DNA of 45,565 nt, taken from positions 1 to 45,565 of the forward strand of contig JAGQPX010000045.1 of NCBI GenBank assembly GCA_020426505.1, given 5' to 3'. The stretch is from Planctomycetaceae bacterium (GTDB lineage Bacteria; Planctomycetota; Planctomycetia; Planctomycetales; Planctomycetaceae). Below the pieces are notes generated by a model, which saw nothing but the letters and a program-made list of their open reading frames with translations, was not told where the DNA came from and made no database searches. A program made the translations under genes and the position numbers. Positions 1-10,081 of the stretch are shown here, piece by piece; position 1 is the stretch's first letter, and each line of letters opens with the position of its first letter.

Positions 1-500
1 TCCTGTTCGATGGGGTTCTGCGTGGCCAGCACGAAGAACGGGTCCGGAAGTGTGTGACGGTTCTGACCGACGGTGACCTGCCGCTCCTGCATCGCTTCGA
101 GGAGGGCGGCTTGCGTCTTCGGCGGTGTGCGGTTGATCTCGTCGGCCAACACCACGTTGTGGAACAACGGTCCGTGCAGGAAGTGGAACGCTCGCTCGCC
201 CGTCTCCTGATCCTGTTGCAACACATCGGTTCCCGTGATGTCAGCCGGCATCAGGTCGGGGGTGAACTGAATGCGGCTGAAGGTCATCGAGAGGCAGCGG
301 GACAGCGTGCTGATCATCAACGTCTTCGCCAGTCCAGGCACGCCTTCCAGCATGCAATGACCACGGCTGAACAGGGCGATCAGCAACTGATCGATCACGT
401 CGCCCTGACCGACGATCACCTGCGACATCTGCTCACGAAGATCAGCGTAGGCGCGGCTGAGCTTGTCAATGGATTCCTGTGTGACGTCGGTGTCGGTCAT
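1..500 (-). CDS. MoxR-family AAA+ ATPase, N-terminal part (cut by window edge)
   Basis: Reading the minus strand from an ATG at 500 gives about 166 residues, open to the edge of the window. Visible are a Walker A motif (GVPGLAKT), a Walker B (VVLADEIN), the sensor-type stretch FVLATQNP, and the family phrases [13 protein letters not shown] and ALLEAMQER. These are hallmarks of the MoxR branch of AAA+ ATPases, which act as chaperone-like ATPases, usually next to DUF58 and von Willebrand A proteins that they help assemble or insert metal into. Such partners would lie beyond position 1 and cannot be seen. The PQQ-repeat gene lies 44 bases upstream on the same strand, so co-transcription is possible but unproven. 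The C-terminal lid domain is missing only because of the window boundary. Confidence 0.95.
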   Translation of the reverse strand, partial: MTDTDVTQESIDKLSRAYADLREQMSQVIVGQGDVIDQLLIALFSRGHCMLEGVPGLAKTLMISTLSRCLSMTFSRIQFTPDLMPADITGTDVLQQDQETGERAFHFLHGPLFHNVVLADEINRTPPKTQAALLEAMQERQVTVGQNRHTLPDPFFVLATQNPIEQ

Positions 501-544
501 TGGGGTTGAGGGTTGAGAGTTAAGGGCTGAGGGAAGGTCCGATG

Positions 545-1831
545 TCAGTTGCCTGTGTTCGGACTGACATCGTAGCACATCAGTTTGTCCTGCTCGCGGA
601 GATACAGGTGTCCGTTGACCACGACCGGGTGTGACCAGGACTCGCGTTCCTGGTGTTCCGGTTTGAAGCTCCCCTTGAGGACGTATTCTTCCGGCGTTGC
701 GGCGACGAGCGCGACGACCCCGTCCTGATAACGGAACAGGATGTTCTCAGCCGTTCCGGTGATCGCCGCTGAGCCTTTGCCTTCGCCCCGAAGCTTGCCG
801 CCCCAGGCAATGTTACCGGTCTTCCATGCGACGCACGTGGGGAAGCCGTTGTTGTTGCCGTTGCCTGCATAGATGTAATTGCCATAGCGGACCATGCCTC
901 CATGATGATTCTGAAACGTCTTGCCATCGAGGAAGTAGACCTCTTCGGCGTCGACGTCATCGGTGCCGCTGGCCGTCAGATGCAGGAGCGCCGCCCCCGC
1001 CCCATAACCAGTCGCAGCGAAGACATAGTCGTCGATCACAATGGGAGTCGGGATATTCGCCGTCCCGTTAGCGATGCGAACATAGGACCAGAGGACCTCT
1101 CCATCGTCGGCCCGGACACCCACAACCCCGCGGCCGGTTACCTGCACGTACTGTTTCACGCCTCCGCCATGTGAGATGACGATGGATGAATAACCGGCTG
1201 ACGTCGCCTGCCCGTCAAAGGCATCCTTGGGCACGGGCGCCCGCCAGATTTCCTCGCCGGTCAACTTGTCGAGCTTGACGATCAAGGCTTCAGACCCGCC
1301 GGGCGTGCAGAGCACGGCTCCCTCGTCCACGAGGGGCGACTCTGAGAAGCCCCAGCCGGACATCAACCGCCCCTGCCACTCTAGGGCAAAGGACTTCTGC
1401 CAGATGACCTGGCCGTCCGCTCTTGACAGACTCGCAATCGAGCCATCAGACGTGGTGACAAACACACGGTCGCCATCGACCGTTGGCGTACATCGCGAAC
1501 CGGGATAACTGTGTTTCGGGGGTTTGTCTGTGAGTGGCGTGGCCCAGATTCGCTCGCCATTCGATGCATCGACTGCGACGGCGAACTGGCTTTCCGTGTC
1601 GTTCCCGGTCGTGTAAAGCACACCGTCGGCTATCGCGACGCTGGCATATCCTTCACCCATGCCCTCGACCATCCACAACAGTTCGGGCGACTGTTTCGAC
1701 CAGTTGTCGCGGATCGTTTCCTCTGCGGCGACTCCGTCCCGCAGTTCGCCCCGCCATTGCGGCCAGTCGCCAGCCGGACTGACATTGACGGCCAACATCC
1801 ACACAAGTGCACATCCTGCAAATCGCCTCAT
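545..1831 (-). CDS. Exported PQQ-binding-like beta-propeller protein
   Basis: This 428-residue protein begins with a signal peptide ([21 protein letters not shown]) and then the planctomycete-typical DWPQWRG. The body is a series of blades with repeats such as [23 protein letters not shown] and GEVLWSY, each ending with W at the strand position typical of PQQ-like (BamB/quinoprotein dehydrogenase) propellers. No dehydrogenase catalytic residues or haem site are apparent, so a binding or scaffold role in the periplasm is more likely than enzymatic activity. I start it at the ATG at 1831; a TTG two codons upstream is possible. Proteins of this type are very numerous in Planctomycetes and their ligand is generally unknown. 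Confidence 0.9.
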   Translation of the reverse strand: MRRFAGCALVWMLAVNVSPAGDWPQWRGELRDGVAAEETIRDNWSKQSPELLWMVEGMGEGYASVAIADGVLYTTGNDTESQFAVAVDASNGERIWATPLTDKPPKHSYPGSRCTPTVDGDRVFVTTSDGSIASLSRADGQVIWQKSFALEWQGRLMSGWGFSESPLVDEGAVLCTPGGSEALIVKLDKLTGEEIWRAPVPKDAFDGQATSAGYSSIVISHGGGVKQYVQVTGRGVVGVRADDGEVLWSYVRIANGTANIPTPIVIDDYVFAATGYGAGAALLHLTASGTDDVDAEEVYFLDGKTFQNHHGGMVRYGNYIYAGNGNNNGFPTCVAWKTGNIAWGGKLRGEGKGSAAITGTAENILFRYQDGVVALVAATPEEYVLKGSFKPEHQERESWSHPVVVNGHLYLREQDKLMCYDVSPNTGN

Positions 1832-1940
1832 GCTCAATCGCCCCTCTTTGTGTCGAACCAGACCAACAACCGAATGAGGCTGAATTGTAGGAACCGGCCA
1901 CGAGCATGACTACTGCTCTCAGAACATCGTTTTCCACAGC

Positions 1941-1969
1941 GTGACGCAGGATTTCACCCGGACTATACT
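1941..1969 (+). promoter_or_regulatory. Candidate sigma-70-type promoter for the GH88-like gene
   Basis: A -35-like GTGACG (1941-1946) is followed by a 17-base spacer and a good -10, TATACT (1964-1969). Transcription would start near 1976, 37 bases before the ATG at 2013. The GTG of this -35 could be misread as a start codon in frame with the gene, so the promoter supports the downstream ATG. Only the -10 is strong. Confidence 0.45.
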
Positions 1970-2012
1970 GGGAATTCGACGAGACTTCGCATCTGAGAAG
2001 AATAGCCCAACC

Positions 2013-3401
2013 ATGATTGACATCGATCATGACCTCACACCGAGTGACCTATTGCACGCCATCAAGCGGATGTGGGAAGTGTCTGCACGGTGCATCGAGT
2101 CGATCGAATCGTCATGGGACCCCGCGGAGGGATCTCCCGTGTTCACGATTGAAGGGCGGTACACGGCTCAGGGCTGGACCGAATGGACGCAGGGGTTTCA
2201 GTTCGGTGCTGCACTGCTCCAGTTCGATGCGACTGGTGATGAGAGGTTTCTGGAACTCGGTCGTGGCAACACCCTCGCACGGATGGCTCCGCATCTCACG
2301 CACATCGGGGTCCACGATCATGGTTTCAACAACATCAGCACCTATGGCAATCTCCGACGGTTGATGCTGGAGGGCCGCATCCCGCATGATGCCAATGAGC
2401 TTGGACTTTACGAGTTGGCCCTCAAGGTCAGCGGGGCCGTGCAGGCTTCGCGGTGGACAACGATCGCCGATGGCGGCGGGTTCATTCACTCCTTCAACGG
2501 CCCCCATTCGTTGTTCTGCGACACGATCCGCTCGCTCCGTTCACTCGCGGTCGCACATCGTCTCGGTCATCGCCTGATGGGCGAGAATGACCAAGCGATC
2601 AGCCTGCTGGAAAGATTTCTGCAACACGCGGAGGCAACAGCAACGTACAACGTCTATTACGGCGATGGACGTGATGCGTATGACATCGCAGGGCGTGTGG
2701 CTCATGAGTCGGTGTTCAACACGAACGACGGCCAGTATCGCTGCCCGAGCACTCAACAGGGATACAGCCCCTTCAGCACATGGACGCGCGGTCTCGGCTG
2801 GATCATGCTCGGCTATCCAGAGTTGCTGGAGTTCCTGACGACGCTCTCCGATGACGAGTTGGAAGACTTCGGTGGTCGAGACGCCATCGGAGAGTCGATG
2901 CTGCGAGCTGCGGTCGCCTCGTGTGACTTCTACATCGAAAACACTCCAACCGACGGCATCCCCTACTGGGACACAGGGGCACCCCGTCTCGTCCTGCTGG
3001 GCGAGTACACCGACCGACCTGCGGACCCGTTCAACGAACACGAGCCAGTCGACAGCTCCGCAGCAGCGATCGCGTGTCAGGGACTTCTGCGACTGGGGCG
3101 ACATCTCGAACAACATGGCGATTCGAAAAACGGAACGTACTACTTCCAGGCAGGACTGACGGTCTTGCGAACGCTGCTCGACGAACCCTACCTCAACACG
3201 TCTCCCGATCATCAGGGACTCCTGCTGCATGCTGTCTATCATCGTCCGCGCGGATGGGATCATGTGCCGAGCGGACGAGACATTCCCTGCGGTGAATCAT
3301 GTCTCTGGGGGGACTATCACCTGCTGGAGGCAGCGCTGACGGTGCAACGTCTCGCGAACGAACAACCGTACTACACCTTCTTTGGCCCGAGCCACGATTG
3401 A
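2013..3401 (+). CDS. Glycoside hydrolase, GH88-like (unsaturated glucuronyl hydrolase type)
   Basis: A 462-residue protein with the sequence character of an (alpha/alpha)6-barrel. It has WTEWTQGFQFGAALLQFDATGD near residues 55-76, HDHGF at 101-105 and LFCDTIRSLRSL around 167-178. In GH88 enzymes two Asp residues in comparable places, one in an HD-x-GF context, carry out the hydration reaction that releases a 4,5-unsaturated uronic acid from the non-reducing end of lyase-cut oligosaccharides; D102 and D170 are the visible candidates. No signal peptide is present, so it is probably cytoplasmic. The following SDR gene starts 8 bases after the stop, suggesting an operon for uronate breakdown. GH105 or another six-hairpin family is the alternative. 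The ATG at 2013 is preferred because a promoter overlaps the longer reading. Confidence 0.85.
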   Translation: MIDIDHDLTPSDLLHAIKRMWEVSARCIESIESSWDPAEGSPVFTIEGRYTAQGWTEWTQGFQFGAALLQFDATGDERFLELGRGNTLARMAPHLTHIGVHDHGFNNISTYGNLRRLMLEGRIPHDANELGLYELALKVSGAVQASRWTTIADGGGFIHSFNGPHSLFCDTIRSLRSLAVAHRLGHRLMGENDQAISLLERFLQHAEATATYNVYYGDGRDAYDIAGRVAHESVFNTNDGQYRCPSTQQGYSPFSTWTRGLGWIMLGYPELLEFLTTLSDDELEDFGGRDAIGESMLRAAVASCDFYIENTPTDGIPYWDTGAPRLVLLGEYTDRPADPFNEHEPVDSSAAAIACQGLLRLGRHLEQHGDSKNGTYYFQAGLTVLRTLLDEPYLNTSPDHQGLLLHAVYHRPRGWDHVPSGRDIPCGESCLWGDYHLLEAALTVQRLANEQPYYTFFGPSHD

Positions 3402-3409
3402 ACACGTCC

Positions 3410-4192
3410 ATGTCGCTTGCTGAGGCACCTGTCGCACTCATCACCGGTGGCACCCGTGGCATCGGGTTGGGGATCGCGGAATGTCTGGCAGCAGAGGGCT
3501 ATCGTCTCGTGCTCAATGGAGTGCGTGAGGAATCATCACTACGTGAGGTGTTGGAACAGCTGCGAAACAACAAGTCGGCTGAGGTCGTCTACTCGCAAGG
3601 GGACGTGAGCCTCGCGGCTGACCGCAAGCGGATGATCGACGAGACGCGTTCGGCGTTCGGTCGACTGGATGTGCTGGTCAACAACGCCGGCATCACTTCG
3701 CCGGGCCGGAAGGACATTCTTGAAGCCGAGGAATCCGCGTTTGACCGTGTGATGGGCGTCAATCTCAAAGGGCCCTTCTTCCTCACTCAACTCGCGGCCA
3801 ACTGGATGATCGAGCAGTCGCAGGACGACACGTCCCGTCGCTGTGTCATCAATGTTTCATCGGTCTCTGGCGAAATCGTCTCCGTCAACCGGGGCGATTA
3901 CTGTCTCACCAAGGCAGCAACCGCGATGGCAACCAAACTGTGGGCCGTGCGGCTGGCCGAATTCGGCATCGATGTGTACGAGGTACAGCCGGGCGTCATC
4001 AAGAGTGACATGACCGCAGGCGTCACGGAAAAATATGACCAGCTGATCGCAGATGGACTGACGCACGACCGACGTTGGGGCACCCCTTATGACGTCGGAC
4101 GAGCCGTCGCCACGCTGGTCCGCGGGGACATCCCCTACGCGACCGGACAGGTGCTCAAAATTGACGGTGGCATGACCATCCGTGCCATGTGA
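3410..4192 (+). CDS. Short-chain dehydrogenase/reductase, possibly KduD- or FabG-like
   Basis: A 260-residue classical SDR. The cofactor motif TGGTRGIG lies at 12-19, NNAG at 91-94, catalytic Ser near 151, and Y164-x3-K168. The C-terminal phrase ATGQVLKIDGGMTI is typical of FabG-like and sugar-oxidising SDRs. There is no Arg at the end of beta-2 that firmly fixes NADP(H) preference. It sits 8 bases after the GH88-like gene and is likely co-transcribed. In uronate pathways an SDR (KduD) oxidises or reduces 2-dehydro-3-deoxygluconate at C5, so a sugar-acid substrate is a reasonable inference, but SDR sequences alone do not give the substrate and generic 3-oxoacyl-ACP reductase is the usual automatic name. 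Confidence 0.92.
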   Translation: MSLAEAPVALITGGTRGIGLGIAECLAAEGYRLVLNGVREESSLREVLEQLRNNKSAEVVYSQGDVSLAADRKRMIDETRSAFGRLDVLVNNAGITSPGRKDILEAEESAFDRVMGVNLKGPFFLTQLAANWMIEQSQDDTSRRCVINVSSVSGEIVSVNRGDYCLTKAATAMATKLWAVRLAEFGIDVYEVQPGVIKSDMTAGVTEKYDQLIADGLTHDRRWGTPYDVGRAVATLVRGDIPYATGQVLKIDGGMTIRAM

Positions 4193-4409
4193 TCGCGGAG
4201 GCCGGGCAATTGTGTTATTGAGGTCATCGAATCCCACCGGGGTGGCACGCCAACGTGTTGAAACACAGGACGTCGAAATACCCCCACTGCTGTAATTCCT
4301 CGTCGAAACGATTGACGAAGCCCCCCCATTCCGCCATCGTGAATGACACGTTTCTCACGCATCCGACCTGTATACCAGTCACGTTCGACACACCAGTGGA
4401 GCAGCATTG

Positions 4410-5333
<924 letters not shown>

Positions 5334-5359
5334 TGCACAATCGAGGAAATAGTGGAGCA

Positions 5360-6649
5360 ATGAATAAGCCTGCTCCGCCGTCGTCTGCAGACGAGGTCAT
5401 CGTGAGACGATTGCGATGGCTAACCTGCATCTTTGCTGGAGTGTTGGTTGCTGCCACTTGGCCGTTGTGGAAGCCGATCAGTCCATTCCCAGAGATTCCC
5501 TGGATGGAGCATTGGGTGCGATACCCACGCACCGCATGGGATGTTTCAATTGCGGGAAACCTCCCGGTGTTCCTGCTTCTGCAATTGCTTGAGATCAAAC
5601 GAACATGGCTTCGTCGGAGTTTGAATGCATATTTCGCAGTAACAGGATTGATCTACCTGCTCTTCGATCAGCATCGACTCCAACCGTGGGTCGTTCAGAT
5701 GCTTATCCTGACTACGCTCCTCGCATTCTCAAGCGCGCGAACCGGGGTCCGGTGCGCTCGGCTGCTGGTCGTCAGCATCTATGTTCATTCAGCCTTGTCA
5801 AAGGTTGACGTCGCGTTCCTAGACTCGCATGGACAGTTCCTGCTGGACGGTCTGACAACTGCGCTGGGACTCTCGACCGAGTTGTGGAGTGAGACTGCGC
5901 GACGAGCGCTGACGGCGATGTTCCCGGTCGGAGAGTTGCTGGCAGCACTCTGTCTGACATGGCCCCGGTCACGTCGACTCGGATTGATACTCGCGATCCT
6001 GATGCACGTCATGTTGTTGCTCACGTTGGGACCGTGGGGACATGGACATCATGCGGGCGTGCTCATCTGGAACGTGTACTTCATTCTGCTGGACCTGCTG
6101 ATCTTTCGACAGACGACTCCCGAAGAAAATGCAATGACCGAGTTGCCGGACCGAGAATTCAACATGTGTTCGGCGGGCGTATCCCGGAGAGTGGGAATCC
6201 CTGCCGCTTGGGCGGGAACGATGTTCTTCGTCTTTCTCCCCTGCCTCAACTGGTGGGGGTTGTGGGATCATTGGCCGAGTTGGGCCGTGTATTCGTCGCG
6301 ACCCTCGATCGTCGAGGTGTACGTCCCGGAGGGACACATCGAGCGATTGCCCACATCATTGCAGACGCTGGTGAGTTCGCCCGAGCCGTTAAGCGATCAG
6401 TGCCGGGTCAACCTTGATGCGTGGTCGTTCGAGATGCTGCGGTGCCCGATGTATCCACAGGAGCGATACCGGGTGGCGGTCGCACTGGCCTTATCGAATG
6501 AGTGTCACATCGACGCGATGCGGTTGGTCATTCATTCGTCACCGGACCGCTGGACGGGAGAGCGAGAGGCAGTGGTCCTGAAGGGAACGGCTGAGATTCA
6601 GGCGAGAGCCGACTCATTCTGGCTGAACACGAAAGCTCGCCTCGAATGA
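5360..6649 (+). CDS. Polytopic membrane protein, HTTM / gamma-carboxylase-like
   Basis: A 429-residue protein with several hydrophobic segments (about 20-36, 66-80, 91-103, 110-126, 134-148, 185-201, 206-225, 230-250, and one after the central loop near 275-295) and a soluble C-terminal third. Recognisable pieces are DQHRLQPW at 103-110, YVHSALSKVD near 141-150 and GHGHHAGVLIWNVYF near 227-241. These resemble conserved motifs in HTTM and vitamin-K-dependent gamma-carboxylase-like membrane proteins, a family whose bacterial members are mostly uncharacterised. I start at the ATG at 5360 with GAGGAAA upstream; a GTG at 5333 overlapping the previous stop is the alternative. The name is tentative; the gene itself is convincing from length and hydrophobic pattern. 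Confidence 0.88.
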   Translation: MNKPAPPSSADEVIVRRLRWLTCIFAGVLVAATWPLWKPISPFPEIPWMEHWVRYPRTAWDVSIAGNLPVFLLLQLLEIKRTWLRRSLNAYFAVTGLIYLLFDQHRLQPWVVQMLILTTLLAFSSARTGVRCARLLVVSIYVHSALSKVDVAFLDSHGQFLLDGLTTALGLSTELWSETARRALTAMFPVGELLAALCLTWPRSRRLGLILAILMHVMLLLTLGPWGHGHHAGVLIWNVYFILLDLLIFRQTTPEENAMTELPDREFNMCSAGVSRRVGIPAAWAGTMFFVFLPCLNWWGLWDHWPSWAVYSSRPSIVEVYVPEGHIERLPTSLQTLVSSPEPLSDQCRVNLDAWSFEMLRCPMYPQERYRVAVALALSNECHIDAMRLVIHSSPDRWTGEREAVVLKGTAEIQARADSFWLNTKARLE

Positions 6650-6726
6650 ACGTCCTGTTCGACGCACGCCGTGTCCGTTAGGATGCAGGCTGGTGTTTCA
6701 CTTGTTTCCACATTTCACCGCTTTCA

Positions 6727-8136
6727 ATGACGATTTCTCTTCCCATCATCGATGCTCCATCGGAGCTTCAGGCGTCGGGGGCACACTCCAAGGGGACGTA
6801 CGCGTTCGTTTCGCTCGGTTGTCCCAAGAATCTGGTCGACAGCGAGAGCATGCTCGGCACGTTGGCGCTCGATGGATACTCGCTGGTGTCTGATCCGGAT
6901 GGGGCAGATTTTGTGATTGTGAACACGTGCGGGTTCATTGAGGAGTCGCGGCAGGAGTCGAAGGCTGTCATCCGCGAGATGCTGGACTTGAAGGAGGCGG
7001 GACGAACGAAGGGAGTGATCGTCGCCGGCTGTCTGCCCGAGCGACTGGGCGGCGGGCTGCTGCAGGAGATGCCCGAGATCGATCACGTTGTCGGACTGTG
7101 GGGGCGTGACGAGATCAACCGTGTCGCGGACCATCTTGTCGGGGGCATTCGAGAGCAACGTGAACTCTTCCGACCGGCGCCGATTCGTGCCCTTGATGAT
7201 CGCGCGCGTCTCCGGATCACGCCTCAACATTTCGCCTATCTCAAAATCTCGGACGGCTGCGATCGCACGTGCACGTTTTGCTCGATCCCCAAGATGCGAG
7301 GCAAGCATGTCACCAAGCCGATCGAGAAGGTGGTGACTGAGGCCCAGGAACTGGCAGCCGACGGCGTGAAGGAGTTGATCCTCGTCGCACAGGACACCAC
7401 GTACTACGGGATGGATTACTACGGCGAGGTGCGGCTGGTTGATTTGCTGAAGGAACTGGAGCAGGTCGACGGCATCAACTGGCTGCGGCTGATGTATCTG
7501 TACCCGGTCAACTTCACCGATGAGCTGATCGACACGATTGCCGGTTCAGAGAAAATTCTGCCGTACCTCGACATGCCGTTGCAGCACATCAACTCGCAGG
7601 TACTCAAACGAATGCAACGGCGTGTCGACCGTGACAAGACGCTGACACTGGTCGAAAAACTGCGTGAACGTGTGCCGAATCTGGTGTTTCGGACGACGTT
7701 CATCGTCGGGTTCCCGGGCGAGACGGACGAACAGTTTCAGGAATTGCAGGACTTCGTGGAGGACACTCGCTTTGAGCGCATGGGAGTGTTCACGTACTCC
7801 GTCGAGCCGGACACGCCTGCGGTCAAACTAGACGGCCATCTTCCTGAGGAGGTAAAGAGTGCCCGCCGTGATGCTTTGATGGAAACACAACAACAACTCG
7901 CCTTCGACTTCGGCGATTCACTGATTGGGTACGAGTTGGATTGTCTGATCGACGAGAAGCTGGAAGACGGCGTCGCCGTCGGCCGGACGTTTGCAGACGC
8001 CCCGGAAATCGACGGCTGCGTTTACGTTGAGGATACAGGGTTCAACGTCGGGGATCTAATCCCCGTGGAGATTGTGGGACGGGATGAGTACGACTGGACG
8101 GGGGTCCCGTCCGGTGTCGATTTAATGACCGAATGA
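6727..8136 (+). CDS. rimO: Ribosomal protein uS12 methylthiotransferase RimO
   Basis: A 469-residue radical-SAM methylthiotransferase. The N-terminal UPF0004 domain carries the three cluster cysteines C32 (SLGCPKN), C68 (NTCGF) and C102 (AGCLPER). The radical SAM motif CDRTCTFC gives C178, C182 and C185, followed by SIPKMRGKH, typical of RimO rather than MiaB. A TRAM domain follows at the C-terminus (about 395-465). The enzyme adds a methylthio group to the conserved Asp (D88 in E. coli numbering) of ribosomal protein uS12, using two 4Fe-4S clusters and S-adenosylmethionine. Its stop overlaps an ATG in the next reading frame (pgsA region), a common RimO-PgsA arrangement in bacteria. Length and motifs are complete. 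Confidence 0.97.
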   Translation: MTISLPIIDAPSELQASGAHSKGTYAFVSLGCPKNLVDSESMLGTLALDGYSLVSDPDGADFVIVNTCGFIEESRQESKAVIREMLDLKEAGRTKGVIVAGCLPERLGGGLLQEMPEIDHVVGLWGRDEINRVADHLVGGIREQRELFRPAPIRALDDRARLRITPQHFAYLKISDGCDRTCTFCSIPKMRGKHVTKPIEKVVTEAQELAADGVKELILVAQDTTYYGMDYYGEVRLVDLLKELEQVDGINWLRLMYLYPVNFTDELIDTIAGSEKILPYLDMPLQHINSQVLKRMQRRVDRDKTLTLVEKLRERVPNLVFRTTFIVGFPGETDEQFQELQDFVEDTRFERMGVFTYSVEPDTPAVKLDGHLPEEVKSARRDALMETQQQLAFDFGDSLIGYELDCLIDEKLEDGVAVGRTFADAPEIDGCVYVEDTGFNVGDLIPVEIVGRDEYDWTGVPSGVDLMTE

Positions 8137-8159
8137 GGGCTTATGGCAGGGAGAAGCCC

Positions 8160-8849
8160 ATGAGCGCGGTTGAAGAGAAACGCGAATCTGACAGTGCGCA
8201 GTCGATCGGTTCCCCTCCGCTGCCAATCGACCGGCGCTCGCTCAACGTGCCGAACATTCTGACGTTGAGTCGGTTCTTTCTGGCGTTGGTGTTGTTTGCC
8301 CTGATCGACTACGACGGTTGGTGGCGAGTGTCTGCGGTGCTGTTCATCGTTGCGGCGTCGACCGACTTTCTCGATGGCTACTACGCCCGGAAGTATGGGC
8401 AGGTGACCGTGCTGGGACGGGTCCTTGATCCGTTTGTGGACAAGATCATCATCGGAGGGTCGTTTATTTTCCTGCTTCGACATCCTCATTCGGGCGTGAC
8501 GCCCTGGATGGCCTTCATCATCATTGGCCGCGAGATGTTCGTGACGAGTCTCCGAGCCATCTTGGAACGACACGGAACGGACTTCTCAGCGAAGTGGAGT
8601 GGCAAGATCAAGATGGGGCTGCAATGTGTCGCGGTGCCGCTTTCCCTGCTGTCGTTGAGTCCGGAGTTTCGCGAAGGCATCAGCGGGTTCCTTGCACCAA
8701 GTTCGCTCGACACGTTTCGGGATGCTTTCCTGTGGGCAACGGTGGCGTTCACGATTTACAGTGGGGTTGAATACACGTTTCGCGGCTTCCTACTCCTCAA
8801 TCAGGCCATCCGCGACAAACTCCCCGACGAGCAGATTCGTCTTTCCTGA
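8160..8849 (+). CDS. pgsA: CDP-diacylglycerol--glycerol-3-phosphate 3-phosphatidyltransferase
   Basis: A 229-residue integral membrane protein of the CDP-alcohol phosphatidyltransferase family. The signature D-G-x2-A-R-x8-G-x3-D-x3-D is intact at D72, G73, A76, R77, G86, D90 and D94. The segment LNVPNILTLSRFFLA just before the first membrane helix is typical of PgsA. It makes phosphatidylglycerol phosphate from CDP-diacylglycerol and glycerol 3-phosphate, the committed step to phosphatidylglycerol and cardiolipin. The ATG at 8160 has a strong AGGGAG six bases upstream (8148-8153); an ATG at 8133 overlapping the rimO stop lacks this. Likely in one operon with rimO. Related CDP-alcohol transferases (e.g. 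phosphatidylserine synthase) are less likely given the genomic order. Confidence 0.94.
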   Translation: MSAVEEKRESDSAQSIGSPPLPIDRRSLNVPNILTLSRFFLALVLFALIDYDGWWRVSAVLFIVAASTDFLDGYYARKYGQVTVLGRVLDPFVDKIIIGGSFIFLLRHPHSGVTPWMAFIIIGREMFVTSLRAILERHGTDFSAKWSGKIKMGLQCVAVPLSLLSLSPEFREGISGFLAPSSLDTFRDAFLWATVAFTIYSGVEYTFRGFLLLNQAIRDKLPDEQIRLS

Positions 8850-8888
8850 ATTCCTCACACATCTGACTCTGTTCGTCGTTTGGCCGGT

Positions 8889-10004
8889 ATGCTTTGGTTT
8901 CTGATTGCCTGTGCGGTTCCTGCGTTTCTCGTTTCCTTCGGTGCGACAGCACTGATGAAACGGATCGCACCGCGGGTCGGTCTCATTGATCAACCGGCTG
9001 GTGTGAAAGCGCATTCGACCCACACCAAAGTCACTCCGCTGGGGGGCGGACTGGGGATCTATCTGGGGTTCCTGCTTCCGGTCATCGCGGCTCAGGTTGC
9101 CGCATCGCTTGTGGCAACTCAACCCGAATTACTGAATTGGTTGCCGGACGGATTCGCTGCCCATCTGGCAGGCGTCGCGACTCGGTCCCGAACGATGTGG
9201 GCGATCATTGTGGGCGGGACTGTGTTCGTGATCATGGGACTGATGGATGACCTCACCTCGTTGCCCTGGCTGCCCCGGTTGCTGGTTCAGTTTCTGGTGG
9301 CTGGCGCGCTCGTCTCGGCAGATGTGAGAGCGACCGTGTTCGTCAACCAGCCGTGGGTCGGCATCGCGCTCACTGTGCTGTGGATTGTTTTGCTGACAAA
9401 TTCTCTGAACTTTCTCGACAACATGGATGGGTTGTCTGCCGGGATCGGACTGATCGCCTCGGTTCTGTTCGCCATCGTCATGCTGATATTGGTGTCGGAA
9501 CCGCGTTGGCTGGTCGGCGGAGCGCTGGTGGTGCTGGCGGGATCGCTCGCCGGCTTTCTCTGTCACAACTGGCATCCGGCGAGCATCTTCATGGGAGACT
9601 CCGGTAGCATGTTTATCGGTCTGATGCTGGCCAGTCTGACCGTTCTGGGAACATTCTACGACGCAGAGATGACAAGTCCGCATGTGATGCTCGCGCCGCT
9701 GTGCGTCCTTGCGGTGCCTTTGTACGATTTGACGACGGTGATTCTGATCCGGCTGAGTCAGGGACACAGCCCGTTTCACCCGGACAAGAACCACTTTTCA
9801 CATCGGCTGGTCGCACTCGGTCTGAGTCGCAAGCACGCGGTGCAGACCGTGCATCTCACGACGCTGACAACCGGATTAGGGGCACTGTTGCTGTACCGAC
9901 TGCCGGGTTGGCCCGGTGCCTGGCTGGTTATTGCACTCGTGATTTGTGTGCTGGCGATCATTACCATTCTGGAAAAGGCCGGGAGACGGAAGAACGGTGA
10001 CTGA
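8889..10004 (+). CDS. Polyprenyl-phosphate sugar-1-phosphate transferase, WecA/TagO-like (glycosyltransferase family 4)
   Basis: A 371-residue protein with about ten membrane helices. Key motifs are MDD at 119-121, NFLDNMDG at 174-181 (Mg-binding aspartates), MGDSGS further on, and the cytoplasmic loop HPDKNHFSHR, all characteristic of the MraY/WecA superfamily. The last loop with a His-rich HFSHRL pattern fits WecA/TagO-type enzymes that transfer N-acetylhexosamine-1-phosphate to undecaprenyl phosphate, starting O-antigen, teichoic-acid-like or other surface glycans, rather than MraY itself. The ATG at 8889 is chosen; a TTG three codons earlier is possible. It follows pgsA by 39 bases and precedes an O-antigen-ligase-like gene, supporting a role in envelope glycan assembly. 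Confidence 0.93.
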   Translation: MLWFLIACAVPAFLVSFGATALMKRIAPRVGLIDQPAGVKAHSTHTKVTPLGGGLGIYLGFLLPVIAAQVAASLVATQPELLNWLPDGFAAHLAGVATRSRTMWAIIVGGTVFVIMGLMDDLTSLPWLPRLLVQFLVAGALVSADVRATVFVNQPWVGIALTVLWIVLLTNSLNFLDNMDGLSAGIGLIASVLFAIVMLILVSEPRWLVGGALVVLAGSLAGFLCHNWHPASIFMGDSGSMFIGLMLASLTVLGTFYDAEMTSPHVMLAPLCVLAVPLYDLTTVILIRLSQGHSPFHPDKNHFSHRLVALGLSRKHAVQTVHLTTLTTGLGALLLYRLPGWPGAWLVIALVICVLAIITILEKAGRRKNGD

Positions 10005-10081
10005 GTTCACGAGTCGTCGCGTCCGTCTCTCTCAACGCCCTCAACTCAGACGATCACACGTCGCTCGTCGGTGAGAACTCG

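Noticed and set aside
1941..2012. Upstream extension (GTG at 1941) of the GH88-like gene
   Set aside because: The extension has no ribosome site and coincides with the -35 box of a likely promoter; the ATG at 2013 begins the natural N-terminus.
2541..3263. Minus-strand open frame (240 codons) across the GH88-like gene
   Set aside because: Antisense shadow; the plus-strand product matches a family and has motifs in place.
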